Positions 28,542-37,665 are shown, numbered from the stretch's first letter. The stretch: DNA of 64,000 nucleotides from Streptomyces kronopolitis (GCF_014646275.1 NZ_BMND01000031.1:16008-80007); one strand, 5' to 3'. Translations and numbers: made by a program. The notes: generated by a model not told the origin, from the letters alone.

Positions 28542-29888
28542 ATGGGGTGGCCGATGACGGCCGCAGCAAGGGTGAGGGCGTCCATAGTCACGGCTGCCAT
28601 CGCGACGGCCGTCGCGATGGCAGCGCTGGCCGGCTGCTCCACGGCGATACGGAACGGGCCGCCCCCGGGCACCAGGAAGGGCCGGGCGGTCCCCAAGGAG
28701 CCCACCCGCCCGCTCCGGCTGATCGGCGACGGCTCCACCGCGTACACCGGCGCACAGCCCCACCAGCCCAGCCCGCACCGCATCGCCCTGGGGAAGCGCC
28801 CCCCGCAGTTCGTGGTGTTCTCCTGGGACGGCGCCGGGGAGGACGGCCAGAAGCTGTTCTCGCACTTCCGCGCGGTCGGCAAGAAATACGGCGCGGCCAT
28901 GACGTACTTCCTCAGCGGCGTCTACATGCTCCCCGGTGACCGCAGGGAGCTGTACGAGCCGCCCCGGCACAAGGCCGGCGCCTCGGACATCGGCTTCAAC
29001 GACATCCAGGGCGTCAGGAACACCGTGGCCCAGATGCGCGCCGCCTGGCTGGAGGGCAATGAGATCGGCACCCACTTCAACGGCCACTTCTGCGGCCCGC
29101 GCGGCGGTGTCGGTACCTGGTCGCCGAACGAATGGGTCAGCGAGATCGAGCAGGCCGAGGCGTTCGTGCAGCACTGGAAGACCAACGCGGGCCTGGCCGC
29201 CGAACCGCCGCTGCCGTTCGACTACTCCCGGGAGCTGGTCGGCGGCCGCGCGCCCTGTCTGGAGGGCCAGCGCAACCTGATCACCGCGGCCAAGGAGATG
29301 GGCTTCCGCTACGACGCCAGCTCCGTGGGCGGCCGGCAGACCTGGCCGCGGCGGATCGACGGCATCTGGGACTTCCCGCTACAGCAGATCCCGTTCCCCG
29401 GGCGGAGCCACGAGACGCTCTCGATGGACTACAACTTCCTCGCCAATCAGTCCGGCACCACGGAGGGCGACCCGCGGATGCACGCCACATGGGGCCGGCA
29501 GATGCGCGACGGCCTGCTCGCGGCCTTCGACCGCGCCTACCGCGGCAACCGCGCCCCGCTGTTCATCGGCAACCACTTCGAGTCCTGGAACGGCGGCACG
29601 TACATGAAGGCCGTGGAGCAGGCCATCAAGGAGATCTGCCCCCGCAAGGGAGTCCGGTGCGTCAGCTTCAAGCAGCTCACCGACTGGCTGGACGCCCAGG
29701 ATCCGCAGGTGCTGGCGAAGCTGCGGGCGCTGCCGGTGGGCCGGGCGCCGGACGGCGGGTGGGCGGCGTACCTCTCCGGCGCCTCCCCGGGGCCGTCCGC
29801 ACCGGCTCCGTCCGCCCCCACTGGCAAACCGGCCGAGCCGCCCGCGCCCGCCCACGCCGCGTGGCGGGTCAGGCCGGCTGTGGGGTAG
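28542..29888 (+). CDS. Lipoprotein with polysaccharide-deacetylase-like domain
   Basis: 448 residues from ATG 28542; ATG 28554 is four codons inside and equally possible. Lipobox MAALAGC places the mature N-terminal Cys near residue 32. The domain starts at PQFVVFSWDGAGEDG, where the Asp resembles the NodB motif 1 FTFDDG. It has GNEIGTHFNGHFCG (motif 2-like His-x3-His) and IGNHFESWNGG late. This is a divergent carbohydrate-esterase-4 relative, perhaps acting on cell-wall or exported polysaccharide; catalysis is not assured since motif 1 departs from consensus. Pro/Ala-rich tail. Its 3' end overlaps the convergent ATPase gene by 20 bases. Confidence 0.8.
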   Translation: MGWPMTAAARVRASIVTAAIATAVAMAALAGCSTAIRNGPPPGTRKGRAVPKEPTRPLRLIGDGSTAYTGAQPHQPSPHRIALGKRPPQFVVFSWDGAGEDGQKLFSHFRAVGKKYGAAMTYFLSGVYMLPGDRRELYEPPRHKAGASDIGFNDIQGVRNTVAQMRAAWLEGNEIGTHFNGHFCGPRGGVGTWSPNEWVSEIEQAEAFVQHWKTNAGLAAEPPLPFDYSRELVGGRAPCLEGQRNLITAAKEMGFRYDASSVGGRQTWPRRIDGIWDFPLQQIPFPGRSHETLSMDYNFLANQSGTTEGDPRMHATWGRQMRDGLLAAFDRAYRGNRAPLFIGNHFESWNGGTYMKAVEQAIKEICPRKGVRCVSFKQLTDWLDAQDPQVLAKLRALPVGRAPDGGWAAYLSGASPGPSAPAPSAPTGKPAEPPAPAHAAWRVRPAVG

Positions 29889-30855
29889 CCGCTCCCTCGA
29901 AGAGCACGAAGGCGGGGTCGACCTGAGCCGCCAGGTCGACCCCGGTCTTCGCATTGCCCCAGCTCTCCGCGTTCTTCAGGTGGAAGTGCACCATCTGGCG
30001 CGTATAGCGCTCCCAGTCCCGGTCCGCGTAGGCGGCGTCGGCCGTGTCGTGCAGCGTCCGCAGGGCGGCGCGGTTGGCCTCCTCCAGCTGGGCGAAGCGG
30101 GCCGGGCGGCCCTTCTCCATGGCGCGCACCCAGTCGGAGTGGCCCACGGTCACCAGCAGGTCGTCGCCCACCTCGTCGCGCAGGAACGCCAGATCCTCGG
30201 GGCCCTGCACCTTGTTGCCCACGACCTTCAGGGGCACCCCGAAGTCCCGGGCGTACTCGCTGTACTGGCGGTAGACGGCGACGCCCTTCCGGGTGGGCTC
30301 GGCGACCAGGAAGGTCATGTCGAAGCGGGTGAACATCCCGGAGGCGAAGGAGTCGGAACCGGCCGTCATGTCGACGACGACGTACTCCCCGCGCCCGTCC
30401 ACCAGGTGGTTCAGGCACAGCTCCACCGCGCCGACCTTCGAGTGGTAGCAGGCCACCCCCAGGTCGGACTCGGTGAACGGGCCCGTCGCCATCAGCCGCA
30501 CGGCGCTGTCGTCGAGCTCCACCGGCCGGGCGCACGCGGCGTAGACGGGGTTGGCCTCGCCCACCCGCAGCAGCCGCGAGCCCTCACCGGGCGGGGTGGT
30601 CTTGATCATGGATTCGGAGGACGGGATCCGGGGGTTGCTGCCGCGGAGGTAGTCCTTGATCAGCGGGAGGTGGGCGCCCATCGCGGGGAGCGCGGCGGCC
30701 TCCGCCTCGTCGAGTCCGAGGGCGGCGCCCAGATGCTGGTTGATGTCGGCGTCCACCGCGATCACGGGGACCCGGGACGCGGCGAGATGCCGGATGAACA
30801 GGGAGGACAGGGTGGTCTTGCCGCTGCCGCCCTTGCCTACGAAAGCGATCTTCAT
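29869..30855 (-). CDS. CooC/MinD-like P-loop ATPase
   Basis: 328 residues from ATG 30855 (MKIAFVGKGGSGKTTLSSL). Deviant Walker A KGGSGKTT with the signature Lys, DADINQHLG (switch I/Asp), VVVDMTAGSDSFASG (Walker B). Groups with CooC-type maturation ATPases and MinD/ParA relatives (SIMIBI class). No nickel or CO-dehydrogenase genes lie nearby, so a metallocenter role is not supported; function unknown. The divergent Fic-like gene starts 101 bases away, and this pairing may be functional. Confidence 0.8.
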   Translation of the reverse strand: MKIAFVGKGGSGKTTLSSLFIRHLAASRVPVIAVDADINQHLGAALGLDEAEAAALPAMGAHLPLIKDYLRGSNPRIPSSESMIKTTPPGEGSRLLRVGEANPVYAACARPVELDDSAVRLMATGPFTESDLGVACYHSKVGAVELCLNHLVDGRGEYVVVDMTAGSDSFASGMFTRFDMTFLVAEPTRKGVAVYRQYSEYARDFGVPLKVVGNKVQGPEDLAFLRDEVGDDLLVTVGHSDWVRAMEKGRPARFAQLEEANRAALRTLHDTADAAYADRDWERYTRQMVHFHLKNAESWGNAKTGVDLAAQVDPAFVLFEGAATPQPA

Positions 30856-30956
30856 GTTCACCAAGGGTAATCTTGGCATGGCCCTGAGTGAGAGAGCCGC
30901 GTGAGGAAGACCACTCCTTCGAGGGGTGCGGCCCGGTGGTGCGTAGGGTCGTGGTC

Positions 30957-31814
30957 ATGGCTGGAATCTCCCGGGGAACCTCCCCCGCACCCCCCCGAGC
31001 GAGCGACGACCCGCTCGCGACCCTGGCCTCGCTCCCGGGCGTCGCCGACTCCGTGGAATCGGTGCGCAAGGGCGTGGACCGCGTCTACGGGCACCGGGTC
31101 ATGCGACGCCGCAGCAACGAGGTCACCTCCGAGGCGGCACTGCGCGGAGCGCGTGGTTCCGCTGCCCTCTCGGGAGCCGACTGGGCGCTCGAAGAGGTCC
31201 GTCGCCGCACCGACTTCGGCGTCGACGGCGAGCCGCGGACGGTCGGCGCGGCCCTGCGGCTGACGGCCGAGTCCGGCCAGCTGCTCAGCGTGTGGCGGCA
31301 GTCCCCCCTGCGGGTGCTGGCGCGGCTCCATCTGGTGGCGGCCGGCGGCGAGTCGGCCGACGAGACGGTGGGGCGGCCCCGGCTGGCCGGCGAACCGGTG
31401 GACGAACCGCTCGTAGAACTGCCGCTGCCGGACTCCGACGAGGTCGCCGGACGGCTCGACGGGCTGTCGCGGATGCTGCTCGCCGGCACCCGGGCGCCCG
31501 CCCTGGTGACCGCGGCGGTGGTGCACGGCGAACTGCTCGCGCTGCGGCCGTTCGTCTCCTGCAACGGGCTGATCGCCCGCGCCGCGGAGCGGATCGTTCT
31601 GGTCGGGAGCGGGCTGGACCCGAAGTCGATCTGCCCCGCCGAGGTCGGACACGCCGAGCTGGGCCGCGCGGCGTATGTCGCCGCCCTGGAGGGCTACGTC
31701 TCGGGCACCCCGGAGGGCGTCGCTGCGTGGATCGCGCACTGCGGACGGGCCGTGGAACTCGGCGTCCGGGAGAGCACCGCGGTCTGCGAGGCGCTGCAGC
31801 GCGGCGCGGCATAA
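30957..31814 (+). CDS. Fic-fold protein with degenerate active site
   Basis: 285 residues from ATG 30957. The C-terminal half has the Fic helix pattern HGELLALRPFVSCNGLIAR, where active Fic proteins have HxFx[D/E]GNGRxxR. Here the catalytic His position reads Arg (LRPF), GN is CN and the Arg is Leu, so AMP transfer by the usual mechanism is unlikely. N-terminal ~50 residues are Pro/Ala-rich; the middle is helical. Likely a non-catalytic or differently catalytic Fic relative, possibly partnered with the divergent ATPase. No antitoxin gene is adjacent. Confidence 0.7.
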   Translation: MAGISRGTSPAPPRASDDPLATLASLPGVADSVESVRKGVDRVYGHRVMRRRSNEVTSEAALRGARGSAALSGADWALEEVRRRTDFGVDGEPRTVGAALRLTAESGQLLSVWRQSPLRVLARLHLVAAGGESADETVGRPRLAGEPVDEPLVELPLPDSDEVAGRLDGLSRMLLAGTRAPALVTAAVVHGELLALRPFVSCNGLIARAAERIVLVGSGLDPKSICPAEVGHAELGRAAYVAALEGYVSGTPEGVAAWIAHCGRAVELGVRESTAVCEALQRGAA

Positions 31815-31890
31815 CGAGGGCGGACGGAAAAGTCCGGGCCGGTGCCCGGGAATTCCGGAAGCGTTGCCTCATTCGTCCCTGAACAGGGTT

Positions 31891-31919
31891 GCGGCGGTAC
31901 CAATGGGTGGTACCGCCGC
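31891..31919 (+). terminator. Terminator after Fic-fold gene
   Basis: Perfect 11-bp stem GCGGCGGTACC/GGTACCGCCGC with a seven-base loop. The remaining 260 bases to the HAD gene contain no gene that I can support. Confidence 0.75.
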
Positions 31920-32171
31920 TGGCATGTCCGCCGGGTTACCATGCGTGCTCGAAAATGTGCCCATCAGGTCGGAATCTTCGTCCGGTTACCTGGTGCGGCT
32001 GGCCCGTAATCGACGGGTCGGCGTCGCGTGGGTGCCTGGCTTTCATGCATCGGTCCGTGGGCCACTTCCTGCGTTAAAGGCGTTCCTCTCGGATGTCCTT
32101 GGTCTCGCGGGCCGTTAAGTCCTTTGTACTCCTCGGGTGAGTCAAGCGGAACCCTGCTTCGCAGATCTTTA

Positions 32172-32187
32172 CGTTTGACGTCAAACG
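32172..32187. repeat. Perfect 16-bp palindrome at the HAD stop codon
   Basis: CGTTTGACGTCAAACG is fully self-complementary and covers the TGA stop (32181-32183) of the HAD gene. It may be a protein-binding site or a loop-less half of a terminator; no T-tract follows. Confidence 0.4.
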
Positions 32188-33062
32188 CGCTCGGCGCGGG
32201 CCAGCGGACCTCGGGCAATGGAGGCGAGACGGGGCTTTGTGGATTTCCGGCGGCTGGTGTACCAGACAAGCGTCGCGGTGGCGACGGCCGCGCCCGCCGC
32301 GGCCATGACGGCGAGCGCCGGCCGGGAGGGCATCGACAGCGACGGCAGCCGCTGCTTGAGCGGGACCGGGCGGTGGAAGGAGAGAACCGGCCAGCCGCGC
32401 GCGGTCGCCTCGCGGCGCAGCGCCCGGTCCGGATTGACCGCACACGGGTGGCCGACCGCCGAGAGCATCGGGACATCGGTCGCCGAATCGCTGTACGCAT
32501 AACAGCGCGCGAGGTCGTAGCCCTCGGATTCGGCGAGTTCCCGGACGGCCTCCGCCTTGGTCGGGCCATAGGCGTAATACTCCACCTCGCCGGTGAAGCG
32601 GCCGTCCTCGCCGACGACCATGCGGGTGGCCACCACCCGGTCCGCGCCCAGGAGTTCACCGATCGGTTCGACGACCTCGGCGCCCGAGGTGGACACGATC
32701 ACGACATCCCGGCCCGCGGCGTGGTGCTCCTCGATGAGCGAGGCCGCCTCGTCGTAAATGATGGGGTCGATCAGATCGTGCAGTGTCTCGGCGACGATCT
32801 CCCGCACCTGTGCCACGTCCCAGCCGCGGCACAGGGAGGAGAGATACTCCCGCATTCGCTCCATCTGATCGTGGTCGGCGCCGCCCGCCAGGAACACGAA
32901 CTGGGCGTACGCGGTGCGCAGTACGGCCCGCCGATTGATCAGGCCGCCTTGGTAGAACGACTTGCTGAAGGTCAGCGTGCTCGACTTTGCAATGACGGTC
33001 TTGTCCAAGTCGAAGAACGCGGCAGTACGGGGACTCGAGTGAGGCACGGAGTGGTTTTCCAC
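32181..33062 (-). CDS. HAD-IB family hydrolase with C-terminal membrane helix
   Basis: 293 residues from GTG 33062 (MENHSVPHSSPRTAAFFDLD); ATG 33086 is an alternative. TATGCT six bases before the GTG would serve as the -10 box of a leaderless transcript. HAD motifs: FFDLDKTV (I), VIVSTSGAEV (II), CYAYSDSATDVPML (III/IV). This is the SerB-like HAD-IB subgroup seen in Streptomyces and mycobacteria (Rv3661), which acts on phosphoesters of unknown identity. Residues ~250-270 are a transmembrane helix (LAVMAAAGAAVATATLVWY) followed by a basic tail, so the enzyme is membrane-tethered. Divergent from ssd and the tad genes, as in M. tuberculosis. Confidence 0.85.
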   Translation of the reverse strand: MENHSVPHSSPRTAAFFDLDKTVIAKSSTLTFSKSFYQGGLINRRAVLRTAYAQFVFLAGGADHDQMERMREYLSSLCRGWDVAQVREIVAETLHDLIDPIIYDEAASLIEEHHAAGRDVVIVSTSGAEVVEPIGELLGADRVVATRMVVGEDGRFTGEVEYYAYGPTKAEAVRELAESEGYDLARCYAYSDSATDVPMLSAVGHPCAVNPDRALRREATARGWPVLSFHRPVPLKQRLPSLSMPSRPALAVMAAAGAAVATATLVWYTSRRKSTKPRLASIARGPLARAERV

Positions 33063-33105
33063 GGGGCGAGCATAGGCGCCCACCATTCGGCGTAAGGTGT
33101 GGCGC

Positions 33106-33243
33106 GTGGGTTTGCCTGAGAAGGCTCTCGGGTACACCATGGAAGTCACGGATCGTTCGCGACCGTGCTAACCCGGTCCGGCTCCTCCCCCCCCGAGTCG
33201 GCCGTGGGGACGACCCCCGCTCTCCCCCCCGGCGGGGGTCGTC
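33106..33243 (+). other. Short open frame followed by strong hairpin (possible leader or small RNA)
   Basis: A 21-codon frame, GTG 33106 to TAA 33171, encodes MGLPEKALGYTMEVTDRSRPC and has TAAGG eight bases before it; a shorter ATG start is at 33139. It is followed by a 12-bp perfect hairpin at 33209-33243 (GACGACCCCCGC/GCGGGGGTCGTC). The unit lies in the 482-base gap between the HAD gene and ssd, on the ssd strand. It could be a leader with attenuator for the tad operon, or chance. The remaining gap (33244-33544) shows no gene. Confidence 0.3.
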
Positions 33244-33544
33244 GCATGTCCGGACGCATTTCTCGTCATCGGACGCAGATCCACTTCTCTTCCGGCGCCG
33301 TGCGGCGGCCTGGGCCATGACGCCCCTGATTCCTCACACACCGTAGTTGCCGGGATGCTCTGCGGAACACCCATCGGGCACCCGGAAGCGGCCGTTCCTC
33401 GCCGGAATAGGTGACAGGGATATTCACAGCCGGGGCGGTGTCCACAGATTTTCTTCAAGATCCACAAGATTTTCCCGATCGCTGCACGGTGAATGTCCGC
33501 GAGTTCGCCGATGTGCGAGCCGCGTAGCGATAGGGGGACGGAAC

Positions 33545-34729
33545 GTGGCCGGATTCAAGCCATCGGAACAACCGGTGGGAAGCGGCGGCGAGCTGGGCGG
33601 GCCGCTGATCGTCACCGAGGACGAGAAACTCCTCGACGATCTTGTGCGGCTGTGTGCGGCGGCCGGGGCACTGCCCGAAGTGGCGCACGGGCTGCCGGCC
33701 CGCAAAGGGGAGTGGGAGGCACCGCCCCTGGTGATCGTCGGCGTGGACTGCTCCCACCGCCTGCGCGGTGCCCCACGCAGGGCGGGCGTCCTGCTGGCGG
33801 GCCGCGACGAGGACGATCCGGACCTGTGGCGCCGAGCCGTCGCCCTCGGGGCGGAGCGCGTGCTCGCGCTGCCCGACGGCGAGCGCTGGCTGGTCGACCG
33901 GATCGCCGACGCCGTCGAGGGCGTCGGGCCGCCGGCCCTGACCGTCGGCGTCATCGGCGGCCGCGGCGGCGCCGGGGCGAGCACCCTGGCCGGTGCGCTT
34001 GCCCTCACCGCGGCCCGGACCGGCCGGCGCACCCTGCTCGTCGACGGGGATCCGCTGGGCGGCGGGCTGGACGTCCTGCTGGGCGGGGAGAAGGAAAAGG
34101 GCCTGCGCTGGCCCGCCTTCGCCGAATCGCGCGGCCGGGTGGCCTGCGGCGCCCTGGCCGAGTCGCTGCCGCGACTGCACTCGCTGCGGGTCCTCAGCTG
34201 GGACCGGGACTCCGATGTCGTCATCCCGCCGCCGGCCATGCGCGCGGTCATGGCGGCGGCGCGCCGGCGCGGCGGGGTCGTGGTGGTGGACCTGCCGCGC
34301 AGGGTCGACGAGGCGGCCGCGGAGGCCCTGGCCCAGGTGGACATGGGACTGCTGCTCGTCCCCACGGAGCTGCGCGCGGTCGCGGCCGCCCAGCGGGTGG
34401 CCTCCGGCGTGCAGCGGGTGCTCGGCGATGTGCGGGTGGTGGCCTGCGAAGCCCCCGGACGCCACGGGAACGGCCTGCCACCGGACGAGATCGCCCGACT
34501 GATGGGGCTGCCGCTGGCCGGTGAAGTGCCGTGGGAGGCGGGGCTGTCGGCGGATCTCGCCCGCGGGGTGCCGCCGGGGGCGCAGCCGCGCGGTCCGCTG
34601 GCGCGGTTCTGCGCGGGGTTCTGGGAACGGGTGGCGGAGAGCGGGGACGGCGGCGGCCCGGGCGGCGGCCCGGGCGGCGGTCCCGGGCCGGAGCGGGCGC
34701 CGGCGCCCTGCGACGGGGGCCGGGCATGA
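33545..34729 (+). CDS. ssd: Septum-site-determining-like ATPase Ssd (TadZ/CpaE-like)
   Basis: 394 residues from GTG 33545 (GGGGGA upstream). A receiver-like N-terminal part (residues 1-135) precedes a MinD/TadZ-type domain with VIGGRGGAGASTLAGAL, a P-loop lacking the usual Lys-Thr at the end of Walker A (GAGAST), and LLVDGDPLGGGLDVLLGG. Homologous to M. tuberculosis Ssd (Rv3660c), whose overexpression affects division, and to TadZ/CpaE proteins that position pilus machines. First gene of the tad operon, with ATGA overlap to tadA. The C-terminus contains GGGPGGGPGGGPG repeats. Gene symbol by orthology. Confidence 0.85.
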   Translation: MAGFKPSEQPVGSGGELGGPLIVTEDEKLLDDLVRLCAAAGALPEVAHGLPARKGEWEAPPLVIVGVDCSHRLRGAPRRAGVLLAGRDEDDPDLWRRAVALGAERVLALPDGERWLVDRIADAVEGVGPPALTVGVIGGRGGAGASTLAGALALTAARTGRRTLLVDGDPLGGGLDVLLGGEKEKGLRWPAFAESRGRVACGALAESLPRLHSLRVLSWDRDSDVVIPPPAMRAVMAAARRRGGVVVVDLPRRVDEAAAEALAQVDMGLLLVPTELRAVAAAQRVASGVQRVLGDVRVVACEAPGRHGNGLPPDEIARLMGLPLAGEVPWEAGLSADLARGVPPGAQPRGPLARFCAGFWERVAESGDGGGPGGGPGGGPGPERAPAPCDGGRA

Positions 34730-35892
34730 GCCAGAACCAGGACCTGCTGGAGGCGGTACGCCGGCGGCTCGCGGCGGACGGGGCGGAGCCGACGCCGGCG
34801 CGGGTGGCGCTGGCGCTGCGCGAGCAGGGGCGGCTCCTGGGGGACGCCGAGGTGCTGGGCGTGGTGGCCGTGCTGCGCTCGGAGATGGTGGGCAGCGGCC
34901 CACTGGAGCCGCTGCTGGCCGCGCCCGATGTCACGGACGTCCTGGTCACGGCGCCGGACGAGGTGTGGGTCGACCGCGGCGGCGGACTGGAGCGCACGGA
35001 CGTCCGCTTCCGGGACGCGGCGGAGGTGCGCAGACTCGCCCAGCGGCTGGCGGCCGTGGCGGGCCGGCGGCTGGACGACGCGCGGCCATGGGTGGATGCC
35101 CGGCTGCCGGACGGCACCCGGCTGCACGCCGTGCTGCCCCCGGTGGCGGTGGCCGGGACCTGCCTGTCCCTGCGGGTGCTGCGGCCACGGGCCTTCGGCC
35201 TCGCGGACCTGGTGGCGGCCGGCACGGTCCCGCCGGGCGGCGACCGGCTGCTCCGAGCGCTCCTGGCGGCCCGGCTGTCCTTTCTGATCAGCGGAGGGAC
35301 GGGGGCCGGCAAGACCACCTTGCTCAGCACCCTCCTCGGCCTGGTCGGCCCGGACGAACGGATCGTCCTGGCCGAGGACTCGGCGGAGCTGCGTCCCGAC
35401 CACCCCCATGTGGTGCGCCTGGAGACCCGGCCCGCCAATCAGGAGGGCGTCGGCCGGGTGACGCTGCGGGACCTCGTACGGCAGGCGCTGCGGATGCGCC
35501 CCGACCGGCTGGTGGTCGGCGAGGTGCGCGGCCCCGAGGTCACGGACCTGCTGGCGGCCCTCAACACGGGGCACGAGGGCGGCTGCGGCACGGTCCACGC
35601 CAACGCCGCGGCCGACGTCCCGGCGCGCCTGGAGGCCCTCGGCTCGACCGCGGGCCTGGACCGTGCCGCGCTGCACAGCCAGTTGGCGGCCGGGGTCTCC
35701 GTCGTCCTGCATGTCGTGCGGGACCGGGGCGGCCGGCGCCGGATCGCCGAGATCCATGTCCTGGAGCGGGATCGCGACGGCTTCGTGGTGACCGTACCGG
35801 CCGCCGTCCGCAGCCCCGCCGGGTTCCAGGAGGCCCCCGGCTGGGGGCGGTTGATGGGGCTGTGCGAGCGGGGCGGGGGCGGGTTCCGGTGA
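34726..35892 (+). CDS. tadA: Tad pilus secretion ATPase TadA (CpaF/VirB11 family)
   Basis: 388 residues, ATG 34726. Secretion ATPase motifs: SFLISGGTGAGKTTLLSTL (Walker A), VLAEDSAEL (Asp box), RQALRMRPDRLVVGEVRG (Walker B), and GHEGGCGTVHANAA (His box). Hexameric motor that powers assembly of Flp-type pili by pushing pilins through TadB/TadC. Overlaps ssd by ATGA and tadB by GTGA, giving a strictly coupled operon. Confidence 0.92.
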   Translation: MSQNQDLLEAVRRRLAADGAEPTPARVALALREQGRLLGDAEVLGVVAVLRSEMVGSGPLEPLLAAPDVTDVLVTAPDEVWVDRGGGLERTDVRFRDAAEVRRLAQRLAAVAGRRLDDARPWVDARLPDGTRLHAVLPPVAVAGTCLSLRVLRPRAFGLADLVAAGTVPPGGDRLLRALLAARLSFLISGGTGAGKTTLLSTLLGLVGPDERIVLAEDSAELRPDHPHVVRLETRPANQEGVGRVTLRDLVRQALRMRPDRLVVGEVRGPEVTDLLAALNTGHEGGCGTVHANAAADVPARLEALGSTAGLDRAALHSQLAAGVSVVLHVVRDRGGRRRIAEIHVLERDRDGFVVTVPAAVRSPAGFQEAPGWGRLMGLCERGGGGFR

Positions 35893-36812
35893 GCGCGGCC
35901 GGCGGGGCGGCGCTGATGGCCGCGGCGCTCTGCGCGGGAGCCGCGGGCCGGCTGGCCGGGGGACGGCCGGACGACGTACGGCGGCGGGCCCGGGCGCTGT
36001 TCGGGGCGCCCGGGGAGAGGGACGCGGCAGTGGGGTGGCGGGCCCGGCTGCGGGGCCAGGAGGTGCGGACGTGGTGCGCAGAGCGGGTGGTCGAGGGAGA
36101 CGCAGGGCGGCGGTGGCGCCTGGGGCCCCTGGGGGACGTCGGGCGGGAGCTGTGGTGTCTGCCGGCCGGGCTGGTGCTGGGGGTGCTGGGCGGGTCCGTG
36201 CTTCCGCCGCTGGCTTCCGTGGCGGCGGCGTTCCTGGTCAGGCGGTGGCTGGTCGCCCGTGGAGCGGTGCAGGCGCGCGACCGGCGGGCCGCCGCGGTGA
36301 TCACGCTGTGCGCGGCGGTGGCGGGGGAGCTGCGGGCCGGGCGGCAGCCCGCCCAGGCCCTGCTCGCCGCGGGTGCTCCGGGGCTGGGAGCGGCGGGTTC
36401 GGACGTGACCGCCGCGGCGCGGTACGGCGGGGATGTCCCCCGGGCGTTGCGTGCGGCGGGACGGCTGCCGGGGGCCGAGGGGCTGACCGGGATGGCCGCG
36501 TGCTGGCAGGTGGCGGTGGAGGGCGGCGCGGGACTGGCCTGCGGACTGGAGCGGATCGCCTCCGGCCTGCGTGCCCAGCGCGAGCAACGCGACGAGCTGC
36601 GGGCGCAGTTGGCGGGGCCCCGGGCCACCGCGCTGATGCTCGCCCTGTTGCCCGTCGGCGGACTCCTGATGGGCAGCGCACTCGGCGCCGACCCGCTGCG
36701 GGTGCTGCTGCACACCCCTGCCGGGTGGGGCTGTCTGGTGATCGGCGGCCTCCTGGAATGGGGCGGAGTGGTCTGGACGGCCCGGATCGTCGCGGCCGCG
36801 GAAGGGGCTTGA
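35889..36812 (+). CDS. tadB: Type II secretion F-family protein TadB
   Basis: 307 residues from GTG 35889. Hydrophobic segments near residues 1-20, 90-120, 250-275 and 280-305 surround a cytoplasmic GspF-like helical domain (AGELRAGRQPAQALLAAG, GGDVPRALRAAGRLPGAEGL). Platform protein for the Tad pilus in the cytoplasmic membrane. Follows tadA with a 4-base overlap. Confidence 0.82.
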   Translation: MSAAGGAALMAAALCAGAAGRLAGGRPDDVRRRARALFGAPGERDAAVGWRARLRGQEVRTWCAERVVEGDAGRRWRLGPLGDVGRELWCLPAGLVLGVLGGSVLPPLASVAAAFLVRRWLVARGAVQARDRRAAAVITLCAAVAGELRAGRQPAQALLAAGAPGLGAAGSDVTAAARYGGDVPRALRAAGRLPGAEGLTGMAACWQVAVEGGAGLACGLERIASGLRAQREQRDELRAQLAGPRATALMLALLPVGGLLMGSALGADPLRVLLHTPAGWGCLVIGGLLEWGGVVWTARIVAAAEGA

Positions 36813-36825
36813 GGAGGGGGTGGAG

Positions 36826-37665
36826 ATGAGCGCAGAAGTTGTCCACAGGGTGGGGATGACGGTTGCGGCGATGACGGCGATGCTCTGCGCCGCGGCACTG
36901 CTGCGGGAGGCACGCCGTGGACGGGCCGTGAGGCGACGGGTCTCGGCGTTGTGGGCAGCCGCCCGTTCGGACCGACATGGGGTGGACGGAGCCCGGCCCG
37001 GCGCGCCGGCCCGTGCCCCCTGGCGCCGCCGGGCCGCGGCCGCGAAGGACGCCGCGCACGGTCGACCGAGCGAGTGGGCCGGACCTGCGGGTGCCGCCGT
37101 CCTGATGTTCATCCTCGTCGGTGGCGCGGGCGGAGCCCTGGCAGGACTCGCCGTGGGCTGGGGAGCGCACCGCGCCCTGGCCCGCCGACGGGGTGCGGAG
37201 TCGGCGCGGCGGGTGGCAGCGGAGGTACGGGCGGCGCTGGCACCGGCCGGCGATCTGCTGGCGGCCTGCCTCGCCGCGGGAGCCGGGCCGCGGGAATCGG
37301 CCGAGGCGGTGGGCCGGTCGCTCGACGGGCCGGTGGCGGAGCGGCTGCGCCAGGTGGCGGCGGAGCTGCGCCTGGGCGGTGAACCGGCGGCCGTATGGCC
37401 TCGACTGGCCGAACTCCCCGGTGCGGAAGGGCTGGCGCGCTGTATGGAGCGCGCGGGGATATCCGGGGTGCCGGCCGTCGAGTCGGCCTCCCGGACCGCC
37501 GCCGAACTCCGTGCGGAACAGGCCCGGTCGGCGGTCGCCCGGGCCCGGCGGGCCGGGGTGCTGGTCACCGTCCCGCTGTCGGCGTGCTTCCTGCCGGCGT
37601 TCCTGGTGCTCGGAGTGACGCCGGTACTGATCGGACTGGCGAGCGGGCTCCTGGGGCGCAACTGA
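36826..37665 (+). CDS. tadC: Type II secretion F-family protein TadC
   Basis: 279 residues from ATG 36826, placed eight bases after GAGGAGG; GTG 36820 is less likely. Similar layout to TadB: N-terminal helix, basic loop, paired helices around residues 85-115, a GspF core (LLAACLAAGAGPRESAEAVG, GAEGLARCMERAGISGVPAVE) and two C-terminal helices. Probably pairs with TadB to form the inner-membrane platform. Confidence 0.82.
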   Translation: MSAEVVHRVGMTVAAMTAMLCAAALLREARRGRAVRRRVSALWAAARSDRHGVDGARPGAPARAPWRRRAAAAKDAAHGRPSEWAGPAGAAVLMFILVGGAGGALAGLAVGWGAHRALARRRGAESARRVAAEVRAALAPAGDLLAACLAAGAGPRESAEAVGRSLDGPVAERLRQVAAELRLGGEPAAVWPRLAELPGAEGLARCMERAGISGVPAVESASRTAAELRAEQARSAVARARRAGVLVTVPLSACFLPAFLVLGVTPVLIGLASGLLGRN

